A DNA stretch of 64,000 nt, from contig CAZIDL010000001.1 of NCBI GenBank assembly GCA_964537825.1, forward strand, positions 78,810-142,809, in the 5' to 3' direction. This document shows, one piece after another, positions 25,198 through 33,900 of the stretch. Numbering within the stretch: the stretch's first letter is position 1; every line of letters starts with the position of its first letter. Made by a program: the position numbers and the translations under genes. The notes under the pieces are model-generated. The model had not been told where the DNA came from. It made no database searches and was given only the letters and a program-made list of their open reading frames with translations. This stretch comes from CAZIDL01 sp964537825 (lineage in GTDB: Bacteria; Bacteroidota; Bacteroidia; Flavobacteriales_D; CAYVSK01).

Positions 25198-25830
25198 GGG
25201 TTCAGCTTGGTCCATTTCCTGGACTTTATCGATCGCTTGCTGAAAGATCCCGACCCGATCCTCTTCTTCTTCCCATATGGCTCCTGCCATGGTCGCCCCA
25301 AAGAATCCCATTTCCCGAAGCTTGGGCAGTAAATCCGGGGTGACCCCTCCCAAAGCATAAACGAGGTGCGGGGTCCGTTCGAGCACTGAAATGATGGAAC
25401 GTTCGCTGTACCCCCCTCCGTGACTTTTCGAGGAGATCCCCTGGAAAACCGGGCTGAGGAACACAAAGTCATAAGGGCTTTGGTCCTGAAGGAGGTCGGC
25501 TAGATCATGACATGTACGACTTATCTTCAGTTTGGGGTCCCGCTTTTTGTACCAGAAGAAGCGAAGCCACCGTTTGATCCGCTTCTTGCGGTGGGATTTG
25601 GAAAGATGGATACCCCCGAGACCATATTTCAGGGCAAGCTCGTGATGGGTATGGATGATGATCCGCCTTCGGTACGAAGGCGGGATCCGGTCCAGATATT
25701 CCTCCAGTTCTTTGGTACTGAAGCGGGGTTTCCGAAGATGGAACTGCTTCAGCCCCATCTTGAACATGCGGATCAGCACTCCCGTTTCGTCCTCAGTTCT
25801 TCGAGCGTTAGAAAGGACGGCTAATTCCAT
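25168..25830 (-). CDS. thiamine phosphate synthase / TenI-like protein
   Basis: A 220-residue TIM-barrel protein related to ThiE and TenI. Visible features: a substrate-contacting QFHLRKP strand, IIIHTHHELALKYGLGGIHLS, the FVFLSPVFQGISSKSHGGG phosphate-loop region and the ALGGVTPDLLPKLREMGFFGAT closing segment. Usual ThiE residues are only partly preserved, and no other thiamine gene is nearby, so it may be a TenI-like aromatase or a diverged paralogue. The C-terminal 9 codons overlap the ribF end. Confidence 0.75.
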   Translation of the reverse strand: MELAVLSNARRTEDETGVLIRMFKMGLKQFHLRKPRFSTKELEEYLDRIPPSYRRRIIIHTHHELALKYGLGGIHLSKSHRKKRIKRWLRFFWYKKRDPKLKISRTCHDLADLLQDQSPYDFVFLSPVFQGISSKSHGGGYSERSIISVLERTPHLVYALGGVTPDLLPKLREMGFFGATMAGAIWEEEEDRVGIFQQAIDKVQEMDQAEPLSSHRADGT

Positions 25831-25837
25831 GGGATCT

Positions 25838-26584
25838 TTATTGAAAATGCCGGGACACAGCCCCGATCTCTTCCAGAAAGGCAGGGTCCTTTTCGAAAGC
25901 AGAACCGATCACTACAAGATCGGCTCCTGCTTCTATAGCAGAACGGAAATTTTCCCCCGAAGAGATGCCTCCTCCCACGATCAGTGGCACTTCGATGTTC
26001 TGAGCAACACGCTCGATCATTTCCGGGGGCACCGGCGCTTCAGCACCACTTCCGGCATCCATATAGATGCAGCTCATTCCGAGCATCTCACCTGCTTGAG
26101 CTGTGGCCATCGCGATGTCCTTCTTGTCATTGGGTATAGGATGGCTGCCGCTCATATAGGAGGCCGTTGTCGGGCGTCCGCCATCGATCAGCATGTATCC
26201 CGTCGATACGACCTCCGTGTTCATCTGCTTGAGGTGAGGAGCTGCGATCACCTGTTGGCCGATGAGCAGCTCCGGATTTCTTCCGGAGATAAGGGAAAGA
26301 AAGAGGGTCGCATCCGCCCCATCGCACAATTGCATGGGACTGCCCGGAAAGGTCACCACTGGAAGGGTAGTATGCGCTCTGATCCGCGCAAGCGTGTTAT
26401 CGAAAGCATCGCTCACCAGAAGACTTCCCCCCAGAAATATAAGCTCTACCCCTTCATCCGATAGTATCTCCAGCTTATCTTCAAGGCATTCATCCTTCCT
26501 GCATTCATCAGGATCGAGCAGAAGGACGAGGCCCCCTCCCTTTTCTTCCTTTTTGCTCCGAATATGCGTTTTGATGCTACCCAA
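25838..26584 (-). CDS. geranylgeranylglyceryl (PcrB-type) phosphate synthase
   Basis: A 248-residue TIM-barrel prenyltransferase that joins glycerol-1-phosphate to a polyprenyl diphosphate. GGGLVLLLDPDE at the N-terminus binds glycerol phosphate with Mg2+. VELIFLGGSLLV, YMLIDGGRPTTASYMS, IYMDAGSGAEAPV and IVGGGISSGENFRSAIEAGAD are the conserved loops. Bacteroidota homologues form the group that gave heptaprenyl- or geranylgeranylglyceryl phosphate in biochemical work on the family; chain length here is unknown. It is followed after 7 bases by the ThiE-like gene and preceded by the phosphopantetheinyl transferase. Confidence 0.9.
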   Translation of the reverse strand: MGSIKTHIRSKKEEKGGGLVLLLDPDECRKDECLEDKLEILSDEGVELIFLGGSLLVSDAFDNTLARIRAHTTLPVVTFPGSPMQLCDGADATLFLSLISGRNPELLIGQQVIAAPHLKQMNTEVVSTGYMLIDGGRPTTASYMSGSHPIPNDKKDIAMATAQAGEMLGMSCIYMDAGSGAEAPVPPEMIERVAQNIEVPLIVGGGISSGENFRSAIEAGADLVVIGSAFEKDPAFLEEIGAVSRHFQ

Positions 26585-26612
26585 TGCTTTGGTCGATCGA
26601 ATAGAAGGGCTA

Positions 26613-26620
26613 CAAATCTA
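26613..26620 (-). promoter_or_regulatory. putative -7 promoter element before GGGP synthase
   Basis: On the minus strand TAGATTTG fits TAnnTTTG, sits just past the stop of the upstream transferase gene, and ends 28 bases before the ATG at 26584. Confidence 0.4.
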
Positions 26621-26622
26621 AT

Positions 26623-27276
26623 CTAAAGAGATCCTTCGTGAGCGATGTGGACCAAATGATGCTGTCCAAATTCTTGATAGCTGAGTTCCACGATCCTTTC
26701 ACCCCTCTTTCTTGTTATCACGTGAGCAGATATGCGTCCTGAAGAGGAGGGGGTGAAGCCTTTTACCTGCATGCATTCCCGAAAAGGGACGTTGGATATC
26801 CCTTTGAAAAGGCTCTCTTTGCAACACCAAAGAAGGTTCAGCATTTTCCCGCGCTCACCCGGTGTACAGCCATCGACCACTTCCAGCTCGGAGGGATTGA
26901 GAAAGCGCTTTGCTACACGCTCTAATTGGGCCGGACGGCATTTCTGAAGGTCGATGCCAGCGGGCACTTCCTCCAGCGTGATCTGAACGGCAACGAACTC
27001 CGCATCATGAGTGATCGAAATACCACGTTCCGATCCGCTGAGCTTCGGGATCCTTTCATCATAGCGGATCGGAAGACCTTCTGGAAAAAGCTCGCTGACC
27101 AAAGCCCTGACCGCAGCTCTTTGTATCCTTTTTGCGGGGGTCCCTGAAGCGAAATGGGCGTCCTTGGCCTTGACCCGTTCCGGGATGAATGCCTCGAGGT
27201 CTTCGGCCGTTTCCTCGATACGCCAGAGCCCTATTTTAGTGCCCCTCGAGGTTGTTTTTTTCCATTCCGATCCCAT
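26623..27276 (-). CDS. 4'-phosphopantetheinyl transferase superfamily protein
   Basis: 217 residues, pseudo-dimeric Sfp-like. It transfers the phosphopantetheine arm of CoA to a Ser of a carrier protein. The PKLSGSERGISITHD stretch corresponds to the CoA-binding region, PAGIDLQK holds the Mg2+-binding Asp (GID), and LLWCCKESLFKG is the WxxKEAxxK motif. No carrier protein or polyketide/NRPS gene is in the window, so the target is probably the housekeeping acyl carrier protein or a distant cluster. Its start faces the WG-repeat gene 60 bases away. Confidence 0.88.
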   Translation of the reverse strand: MGSEWKKTTSRGTKIGLWRIEETAEDLEAFIPERVKAKDAHFASGTPAKRIQRAAVRALVSELFPEGLPIRYDERIPKLSGSERGISITHDAEFVAVQITLEEVPAGIDLQKCRPAQLERVAKRFLNPSELEVVDGCTPGERGKMLNLLWCCKESLFKGISNVPFRECMQVKGFTPSSSGRISAHVITRKRGERIVELSYQEFGQHHLVHIAHEGSL

Positions 27277-27336
27277 GTCGATCGCTTCTATTCCCTCTTG
27301 TCCTCCAAATTATTAAATTGCCCCCCAGATCGGATC

Positions 27337-28368
27337 ATGCTTATGAGGATTTTTACGTCCATTCTACTGGCAATGTTCTTCTTGCCGCTGATCAGCAGCG
27401 CACAAAAACTCTATCCCGTTAAAGTTGACGATAAAAAGGGATACATCGATGCTTCGGGGAACATGGTCATCGAACCCCAGTTCGAAAGGGCATATAGCTT
27501 CCATCAGGGAAGGGCCCGCGTGGTCAAGGATGAAAAGGTCGGGTTCATCAACACCAAGGGAGAGACCGTCATTCCTTTCGAGTACGATCAGGGGAGGGAT
27601 TTCACGAATGGTATTGCGGTGGTCCTGACTGAAAAGAAACTGCTCAAGGACAATATCTGGAGCTATTACGATGCTAGGGGGAAAAAGCTCTTCGATATCA
27701 CCTGTGAATTCGCTTATTCCTTCTATGAGGGCATGGCCCGTTTTCAGAGGGATGGAAAGCTCGGATTCATCGACCGGAAAGGGGAGGTTGCTCTAGAAGC
27801 CCGTTTCAAGGGAGCTTATCGCTTTTCGAACGGTCTTGCAAGGGCGAAGAAGGACAAGAAATGGGGGTATATCGATCGCTCGGGTGAATTCGTCATCGAA
27901 CCGCGTTATAAGGATAAAGGCTGTTTCGATTTTTTCGAAGGCCTGGCGAACGTTAAAGATCCCGAGAGCGGCAAATGGGGGTTCATCGATGAGTCCGGAG
28001 AATACGCGATCGAAGCGCAGTTCGATCGGGCCTGGCCTTTTCACGAAGGCCGTGCCGTTATACGCGTAGGTGACAAGGACGACGGGAAGTTCGGGTATAT
28101 CGATAAGAGTGGGAAAGTGGTGATCAACCCTGTTTTCTGGGGAGCCCGTCATTTCAGTGATGGACTTGCTTGTGTTGCGATGAAGCGAGGTAGGGATCCC
28201 AAATGGGGGTATGTCAATAAAGAAGGGGACCTCGTTATCGCTCGCCAATTCGCCCATCCCTCCCATTTTCATAAAGGGTTGGCCGAAGTCCGAATGGGCA
28301 GTGTTTCGGATGGGGTCTATGGGTATATCGATGAAAGGGGGGAATTCGTGTGGAAGCGTGAGCGATGA
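27337..28368 (+). CDS. secreted WG-repeat (KWG Leptospira-type) protein
   Basis: 343 residues. After a signal peptide (ILLAMFFLPLISSAQ) it consists of about nine repeats of 33-40 residues with the core [WF]G[FY]I[DN]xxGxxVIxPxFxxAxxFxxGxAxV, for example GYIDASGNMVIEPQF, GFINTKGETVIPFEY, GYIDRSGEFVIEPRY, GFIDESGEYAIEAQF and GYIDKSGKVVINPVF. One repeat (NIWSYYDARGKKLFDITCEF) is degenerate. WG repeats are thought to form beta structures that bind peptides or other ligands; the role is unknown. There is no T9SS domain, so it is probably periplasmic. ATG 27343 is an alternative start. Confidence 0.88.
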   Translation: MLMRIFTSILLAMFFLPLISSAQKLYPVKVDDKKGYIDASGNMVIEPQFERAYSFHQGRARVVKDEKVGFINTKGETVIPFEYDQGRDFTNGIAVVLTEKKLLKDNIWSYYDARGKKLFDITCEFAYSFYEGMARFQRDGKLGFIDRKGEVALEARFKGAYRFSNGLARAKKDKKWGYIDRSGEFVIEPRYKDKGCFDFFEGLANVKDPESGKWGFIDESGEYAIEAQFDRAWPFHEGRAVIRVGDKDDGKFGYIDKSGKVVINPVFWGARHFSDGLACVAMKRGRDPKWGYVNKEGDLVIARQFAHPSHFHKGLAEVRMGSVSDGVYGYIDERGEFVWKRER

Positions 28369-28434
28369 TCGCTACTTTTCCGAACTTTTTTCATCCCTCC
28401 CTGTTCTTATAGGTATCTGGTGCATTCGTGGGGT

Positions 28435-28467
28435 TTTGAGATAAGTCCTCGAGGATCTTTATCTTTG
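28435..28467 (+). promoter_or_regulatory. promoter of ahcY
   Basis: TTTG at 28435-28438 and TATCTTTG at 28460-28467, separated by 21 bases, match the Bacteroidota -33/-7 pair. The ATG at 28504 leaves a leader of about 30 bases. Confidence 0.65.
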
Positions 28468-28503
28468 CACCGCTTTAGTTGAAATCAAAAACAGAGAAAC
28501 GAA

Positions 28504-29817
28504 ATGGAAGATAGTAAAACGGTCGATCACAAGGTCAAGGATATAAGCCTTGCTCCGGCCGGTCGGCGGATGATCGAACTCGCCGAAGCCGAAATGCCAG
28601 GGCTCATGGCCCTTCGAGAGGAATATGGTGACCAGCAACCGCTCAAAGGAGCTCGCATTGCTGGTTGTCTTCATATGACCGTTCAAACCGCTGTTCTCAT
28701 CGAGACCCTCGTGGAACTCGGTGCTGAGGTCCGCTGGTCCTCCTGTAACATTTTCTCCACACAGGATGAAGCCGCTGCTGCTGTTGCGGAGGCAGGCGTT
28801 CCGGTCTTCGCCTGGAAAGGAATGAACGAAGAAGAGTTCTGGTGGTGCATCGAGCAGACCCTCTTTTTCGACGAGGACAAGAAGCGACCGCTCAACCTGA
28901 TCCTGGATGATGGTGGGGATCTGACCGGCTTGGTCTTCAATTCCTACCCCGAGCTCTGCGAAGGGATCAACGGTCTCAGCGAAGAGACCACCACCGGTGT
29001 TCACCGGCTCTATGATCTTGAAAAGAAAGGGGAACTTCTCCTTCCTTCCATCAACGTCAACGACTCGGTCACCAAGTCCAAGTTCGACAACAAATACGGT
29101 TGCCGAGAGTCTCTTGTTGACGGTATTCGCCGGGCCACAGACCTTATGATGGCCGGTAAGGTCGCTATCGTCGCCGGATTCGGTGATGTCGGAAAAGGTT
29201 CAGCAGAATCCCTACGCGGCGCTGGCGCTCGTGTCATCGTGACCGAGATCGATCCGATCTGTGCCCTTCAAGCCTCTATGGAAGGTTTCGAGGTCCGGAA
29301 GCTCGACAACGTCGTCGAAGAAGCTGACATCTTCGTGACCGCTACCGGTAACAAAGACATCGTTACCGATCGTCACTTCAAGCGTATGAAGGACAAAGCC
29401 ATCGTCTGTAACATCGGTCACTTCGATAACGAGATCGACATGGCTTGGCTCGAAGAGAACTACGGGGACACCAACGTCGAGATCAAACCGCAGGTCGACA
29501 AGTACACGATCGATGGCAAGGACGTGATCGTTCTTTCCAAAGGTCGCCTCGTCAACCTCGGGAACGCTACGGGTCACCCCTCTTTCGTGATGTCGAACTC
29601 CTTCACGAATCAGACCCTTGCTCAGATCGAACTCTGGAACCGTCCGGAGAATTACGAGAAGAAGGTCTATGTCCTTCCCAAGCACCTCGACGAGAAGGTA
29701 GCAAGCCTCCATCTCCAGAAGATCGGGGTCGAATTGGAAGAAATGACCGACGAGCAGTCCGAATACATCGGGATCGATAAGAAAGGCCCGTTCAAACCTG
29801 AGCACTATCGTTACTGA
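28504..29817 (+). CDS. ahcY: adenosylhomocysteinase
   Basis: A 437-residue cytoplasmic NAD-dependent enzyme that hydrolyses S-adenosylhomocysteine to adenosine and homocysteine, relieving inhibition of methyltransferases. Signatures: GCLHMTVQTAVLIETL, SSCNIFSTQDEAAAA, NVNDSVTKSKFDN (catalytic Lys region), the NAD loop GFGDVGKGSAESLRGAGA, and the HPSFVMSNSFTNQ region near the end. The C-terminal KPEHYRY is the conserved tail. It is bounded by its own promoter and a strong terminator, so it is monocistronic. Codon use is heavily biased, consistent with high expression. Confidence 0.98.
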   Translation: MEDSKTVDHKVKDISLAPAGRRMIELAEAEMPGLMALREEYGDQQPLKGARIAGCLHMTVQTAVLIETLVELGAEVRWSSCNIFSTQDEAAAAVAEAGVPVFAWKGMNEEEFWWCIEQTLFFDEDKKRPLNLILDDGGDLTGLVFNSYPELCEGINGLSEETTTGVHRLYDLEKKGELLLPSINVNDSVTKSKFDNKYGCRESLVDGIRRATDLMMAGKVAIVAGFGDVGKGSAESLRGAGARVIVTEIDPICALQASMEGFEVRKLDNVVEEADIFVTATGNKDIVTDRHFKRMKDKAIVCNIGHFDNEIDMAWLEENYGDTNVEIKPQVDKYTIDGKDVIVLSKGRLVNLGNATGHPSFVMSNSFTNQTLAQIELWNRPENYEKKVYVLPKHLDEKVASLHLQKIGVELEEMTDEQSEYIGIDKKGPFKPEHYRY

Positions 29818-29840
29818 TCCTTTAGGGATCCCTGACGATC

Positions 29841-29876
29841 AAAAAAGGCCGCTTCAAACGAAGCGGCCTTTTTTTT
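29841..29876 (+). terminator. rho-independent terminator of ahcY
   Basis: GGCCGCTTC-AAAC-GAAGCGGCC gives a perfect 9-bp stem with a 4-base loop, preceded by six A and followed by eight T. The A-tract also makes it usable for the convergent Rieske-like gene ending at 29888. Confidence 0.93.
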
Positions 29877-29887
29877 ATGCCCCTCCT

Positions 29888-30346
29888 TTAATTGTAGATA
29901 TGGAGCACATTCCCATCGAAGCTAGTGCCGTAACGCTTCAATGGCTGAGAGGCCGGTCCTTTTAGAACGCTTCCATCAGCGATCGAATATTCGGAACCGC
30001 TGCAGGCCCGGCAATGGATCTTGATGTTGGAAGAGTCCACCGCCGCTCTTCCGCAATCTTTGGATGGCCGGTAAGTGCAGTGACGATCGTAGGCGAGAAA
30101 AGTGTCGTTGGAACGGCGATAGACGATCAGTCCCTTGGACCCTCCCGTAAGATATTCCCAACCCCCGATGGCTTGGAGATCAGCATATCGGGGTTGATTG
30201 ATGTTGATGTAAACATCGAGGGGAACGTCCGGTATCGCCCCTTTTTCTTTTTTGTCGCATTGAAGAGTGGATAGGGCGAGCAAAAAAAGAAAGAGGAAGC
30301 TTTTGAAAAAGTTGCTGGATCGGGATGATCGGACGGTCCGTTCCAT
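29888..30346 (-). CDS. Rieske-like lipoprotein with altered cluster ligands
   Basis: 152 residues. An N-terminal hydrophobic segment ends in LALSTLQC, a possible but non-canonical lipobox (Q before Cys). The C-terminal 100 residues fit the Rieske fold (FLAYDRHCTYRPS ... IKIHCRACSGSEYSIADGSVLKGPASQPLKRY). A true Rieske site needs CxH and CxxH. Here the positions read Cys-Thr-Tyr and Cys-Arg-Ala-Cys, with another Cys seven residues after the first, so the two His ligands are replaced. Either no [2Fe-2S] cluster is bound, or it uses Cys only or another metal. Start 30346 removes an unlikely long upstream extension. Divergent from the small gene at 30368. Confidence 0.75.
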   Translation of the reverse strand: MERTVRSSRSSNFFKSFLFLFLLALSTLQCDKKEKGAIPDVPLDVYININQPRYADLQAIGGWEYLTGGSKGLIVYRRSNDTFLAYDRHCTYRPSKDCGRAAVDSSNIKIHCRACSGSEYSIADGSVLKGPASQPLKRYGTSFDGNVLHIYN

Positions 30347-30367
30347 ATATATTACCTTGTATGATCC

Positions 30368-30715
30368 ATGGCTCCTACAGCAAAGATACGAGCAAAAGCC
30401 AGGGTGCTGTTCCTGCTGCTCTTTGGGCTGTTCCTTCTCCAGCCCTCCATCGCCTTTTCCCAGGATGATAAGGAAAAGGATGGGCGTACGCGTAAAGAGC
30501 AAATGGAAAAGCAGGAGAAGAAGAAGGAAGAGGCCAAAAAAGCTCGGGAAAAGGCAAAGGAGAAGCACATGGAGATGCAGTCGAAGCGCACGAAAAAGGA
30601 CCTGAAAAAATTGAACCGACGTTCGAACCGCTGGAACCGAGGGAGAAGGAAGTTCTTTCTGGTACGCTGGTACGAACGTATCCGCTATGAGCTTCGAAAG
30701 AACGGAGGACCTTAG
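30368..30715 (+). CDS. small secreted Lys/Glu/Arg-rich protein of unknown function
   Basis: 115 residues that I do not recognise. A signal peptide (VLFLLLFGLFLLQPSIAFSQ) is followed by a highly charged, probably helical stretch (KEQMEKQEKKKEEAKKAREK) and a very basic C-terminus (NRRSNRWNRGRRKFF). After cleavage it would be a strongly basic periplasmic protein of about 84 residues; nucleic acid, LPS or peptidoglycan binding is possible but unsupported. Only 21 bases separate it from the divergent Rieske-like gene. Composition bias lowers certainty, but the signal peptide is typical for the phylum. Confidence 0.6.
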   Translation: MAPTAKIRAKARVLFLLLFGLFLLQPSIAFSQDDKEKDGRTRKEQMEKQEKKKEEAKKAREKAKEKHMEMQSKRTKKDLKKLNRRSNRWNRGRRKFFLVRWYERIRYELRKNGGP

Positions 30716-30887
30716 GGGTTTAGCATCTCCGAGCGTGATGGATCGCTCGAAGTGGGCCGCATCTTTCAAGAGTCGTTCTAAAACCTCCATCTGTGCATTT
30801 TCAGTAAGAGACTCTAACCCAGCTCGAAAAGTTTTCGTAAGAACAGGCTGCCTCTATCAGAGCAAAGGTTTGAGCAGGGTTTATCCC

Positions 30888-30918
30888 TTTGGAGGCGGAT
30901 CAAAAAGTTCTATATTTA
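30888..30918 (+). promoter_or_regulatory. promoter of the TonB receptor / secreted protein / PorV operon
   Basis: TTTG (30888-30891), 19 bases, then TATATTTA (30911-30918) match the Bacteroidota -33/-7 arrangement except for the last base. The transcript leader before ATG 30987 would be about 60 bases. The remainder of the 271-base gap (30716-30986) holds no recognised gene. Confidence 0.6.
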
Positions 30919-30986
30919 CGATCTCTTCTGTTAAAGCTCGTTAACTGAACGCTTTCTTCGCGTGATCGAGAACGAAACCTATTCTT

Positions 30987-33900
30987 ATGCCACGTAGGAT
31001 CAGCACCCTGCTCGCATTCCTTTTTTTTCTTGCCGGTACCGCCGTTAAAGGACAGGTCACTTCCGGAGAGATCCAAGGGAAAGTGATCAATAAAAAGACC
31101 GGCAAGCCCGTTCCTTATGCCAACGTTGTGGCTATTCAGGATGGCAGTCAGGTGGGAGGTAATACGACCAACGAGAAGGGGAAGTATTCCATCAAGCCTT
31201 TGGATGCAGGGACTTATACCGTTGTGGCATCCTTTACGGGGTTTAAGAAGAAGACCGTGACGGGCGTTAAGGTTAACTCCGGCGATATAGCTTTTGTGGA
31301 CATCAAAATGGCTCCGTCGGGATACCAGACCGAAACCGTGGAAAAGGTGGCCTACAAAGAACCCTTGATCCAAAAGACGACCGGTGCGGACGATGTTACG
31401 GACGCTGAGGAGATCAAAAAACTTCCTTCCCGCGGGGTTCAAGGGATCGCTACTACGGTAGGCGGCGTTTATCAGTCTCCGGGCGGAGGGCAGCTGAACG
31501 TTCGGGGTTCCCGCGGCAACGCCACGGACTACTACATCGACGGTGTCAAGGTCAGAGGGTCTACTAATCTGCCTCAATCCGCTATACAGGAAGTATCCGT
31601 TACTACCGGTGGCATCCCTGCTCAGTACGGCGATGCCACCGGCGGTATTATCAGCATTACCACCCGGGGGCCCCGACCGGAATATAACGGTTCCATCGAA
31701 GCCGTTTCATCGGGTTTCAAATCCGGGGATAACGTCTATGGGCTTGACAGCTACGGGTACAACCTCGTCGAGGGGAATATTTCCGGTCCGATCTGGCGAC
31801 GGCCTGATACCGCTGAAAATTCACAGCCGATCATGGGATTCATGCTTTCAGCCAATTACACACATCAATTGGATCCTCGGCCGACGGCAGCCCCGAATTG
31901 GGTGGTCAAGGACGATGTGCGGGATTCCTTGATCGAGAATCCGCTTCGGCGAGGAGGTCCTCAGCAAGGGGCTTTCCAGAACGCTGAATTCCTTACGAAG
32001 GATGATTTCAGAAAGCAAGCCTGGAGGCCCAATGCTTCTTCTGATGAACTCAGCCTTAGCGGTAAGATCGATGTGAACCTTGCCAAAAGGACGAACCTGA
32101 CCTTCGGGGGGAACTTCAATTATAACAAAAGGCGGGGCACTCCCTACAACTATTCCGTTTTTAATTCCGCCAACAATCCTCTCTTCACCGACCTCGATTG
32201 GAGGGCTTTTGCGAAGTTCAGTCAACGGCTGAAGACCGAAGGGGATGAGAAGGAAGGCGATGCATCGACCCTTTCCAACGTTTATTACCAACTCCAGGTG
32301 GATTATTCCAAAGAGACCGCCCGGCGGGAAGATGCTAAACACGGGGATAACCTCTTCAACTATGGATATATCGGGAAGTTCAAGGTGCACAAAACCCGTA
32401 GTTATGATATCCGAGAAGGGGGGTACCGCGTCCACGATGGGTTCAGGGATACCCTCGTGACCTTCGAGCCGAGCGATAAGAACGAGGCGATGGCGGCCAC
32501 TACTCAACAGTATTTCCAGCTCTACGATAACCCCGACGGACGCTACGAGAACTTCAACCAGATCCGTCAGGGGAACGGCCTTCTCAATGGGGATCAGCCC
32601 GGCCAGGTTTACGATATCTGGACCAATGTGGGAACCCGCTACAACAATTTCGTTCGTCAGAACAACAGCCAATTGCGCTTCACCGGACGTGGGTCAGCTG
32701 ACCTTGGGGATCATGCCCTCCAGATCGGTTTTGAATACGAGCAACGTGTCGACCGGTCCTTCGGAATAAGTCCTGTGGGACTATGGGATCGGATGCGCCA
32801 GCTTGCCAACTTCCACCTGGAAGAGCTCGACAGGGATGATTCGATCGTATCCCAGGCCGGACAGTTCACTCAGATCGATTATCGCCGGAACGTTGGGGAC
32901 GATCAAGCCTATTTTGATGAGCAACTTCGGGAATCCTTGGGTTACGATGTCCGGGGAAGGGATTACATCCAGGTGGATTCCATCGATCCCGGCCATTACT
33001 CCCTCGATATGTTCAGCGCCGATGAGCTTTTGAACAACGGGGACAACCTTGTTAGCTATTACGGGTACGATCATACAGGGGATAAGCTCGAAGAGAATCC
33101 TACGCTCGAGGATTTTTTCAGAGCCACTGAGGATGGTACCGGTGAGAATGGGGACGGTGGTGTAAAAAGCCGTCCGATCGGAGCTTATCGCCCGATCTAT
33201 ATGGCCGGTTACATCATGGATGAGTTCACCCTGGACGATATCGTATTCAATGTTGGGCTCCGGGTGAGCCGTTTCGATGCGAATCAAAAGGTCCTGAAGG
33301 ACAAATACTTGACCAAGCAAGCCTATACCGCTGGAGAGAAGCCAGATTTTGGAGGTGGCCACCCTTCGACGATCAGTGATGACGCTGTTATCTATGTGGA
33401 CGATGCTGCAGATCCATCCACCGTCAAAGGTTACCGCTCGGGGGACGATTGGTTCAATGCGAACGGGGAGCCGGTCAACGACCCGCAGGTGATCACAGGT
33501 CCCACCGGTATTCAACCTTACTTGGTGAATCCTGAAAAGGAGGTTGACGGAAGAAAGATCAGTATCGATGCCTTCAAGGATTACGAGCCCCAGGTCAATC
33601 TTCTACCCCGGATCGCATTCTCGTTCAACGTTCGGGATGATGCGAGTTTCTTCGCGCACTACGATGTGCTCGCAAAACGGCCCCGTGCTGATGTTGCACG
33701 CTTGGACCCCATCGATTATTTCTACATCGAGAATCGCGACGCCAACCTGAACAACCCAAAACTTCAACCGGAGAAGACCATCGATTACGAGGTCGGGTTC
33801 CAACAGACGCTTTCCAACCGGTCAGCCCTTAAGATCTCGGCTTTCTACCGAGAAATGCGGAACATGGTTCAGATCACGAGGGTGGTCGGCGCCTATCCCC

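Noticed and set aside
28369..28503. SAM or SAH riboswitch upstream of ahcY
   Set aside because: The leader after the promoter is only about 30 bases and shows no such fold.
30347..30790. Long N-terminal extension of the Rieske-like lipoprotein
   Set aside because: Most of it is antisense to the small basic protein and would bury the lipoprotein signal in the middle; start 30346 is preferred, although the distal part is reported as a finding.
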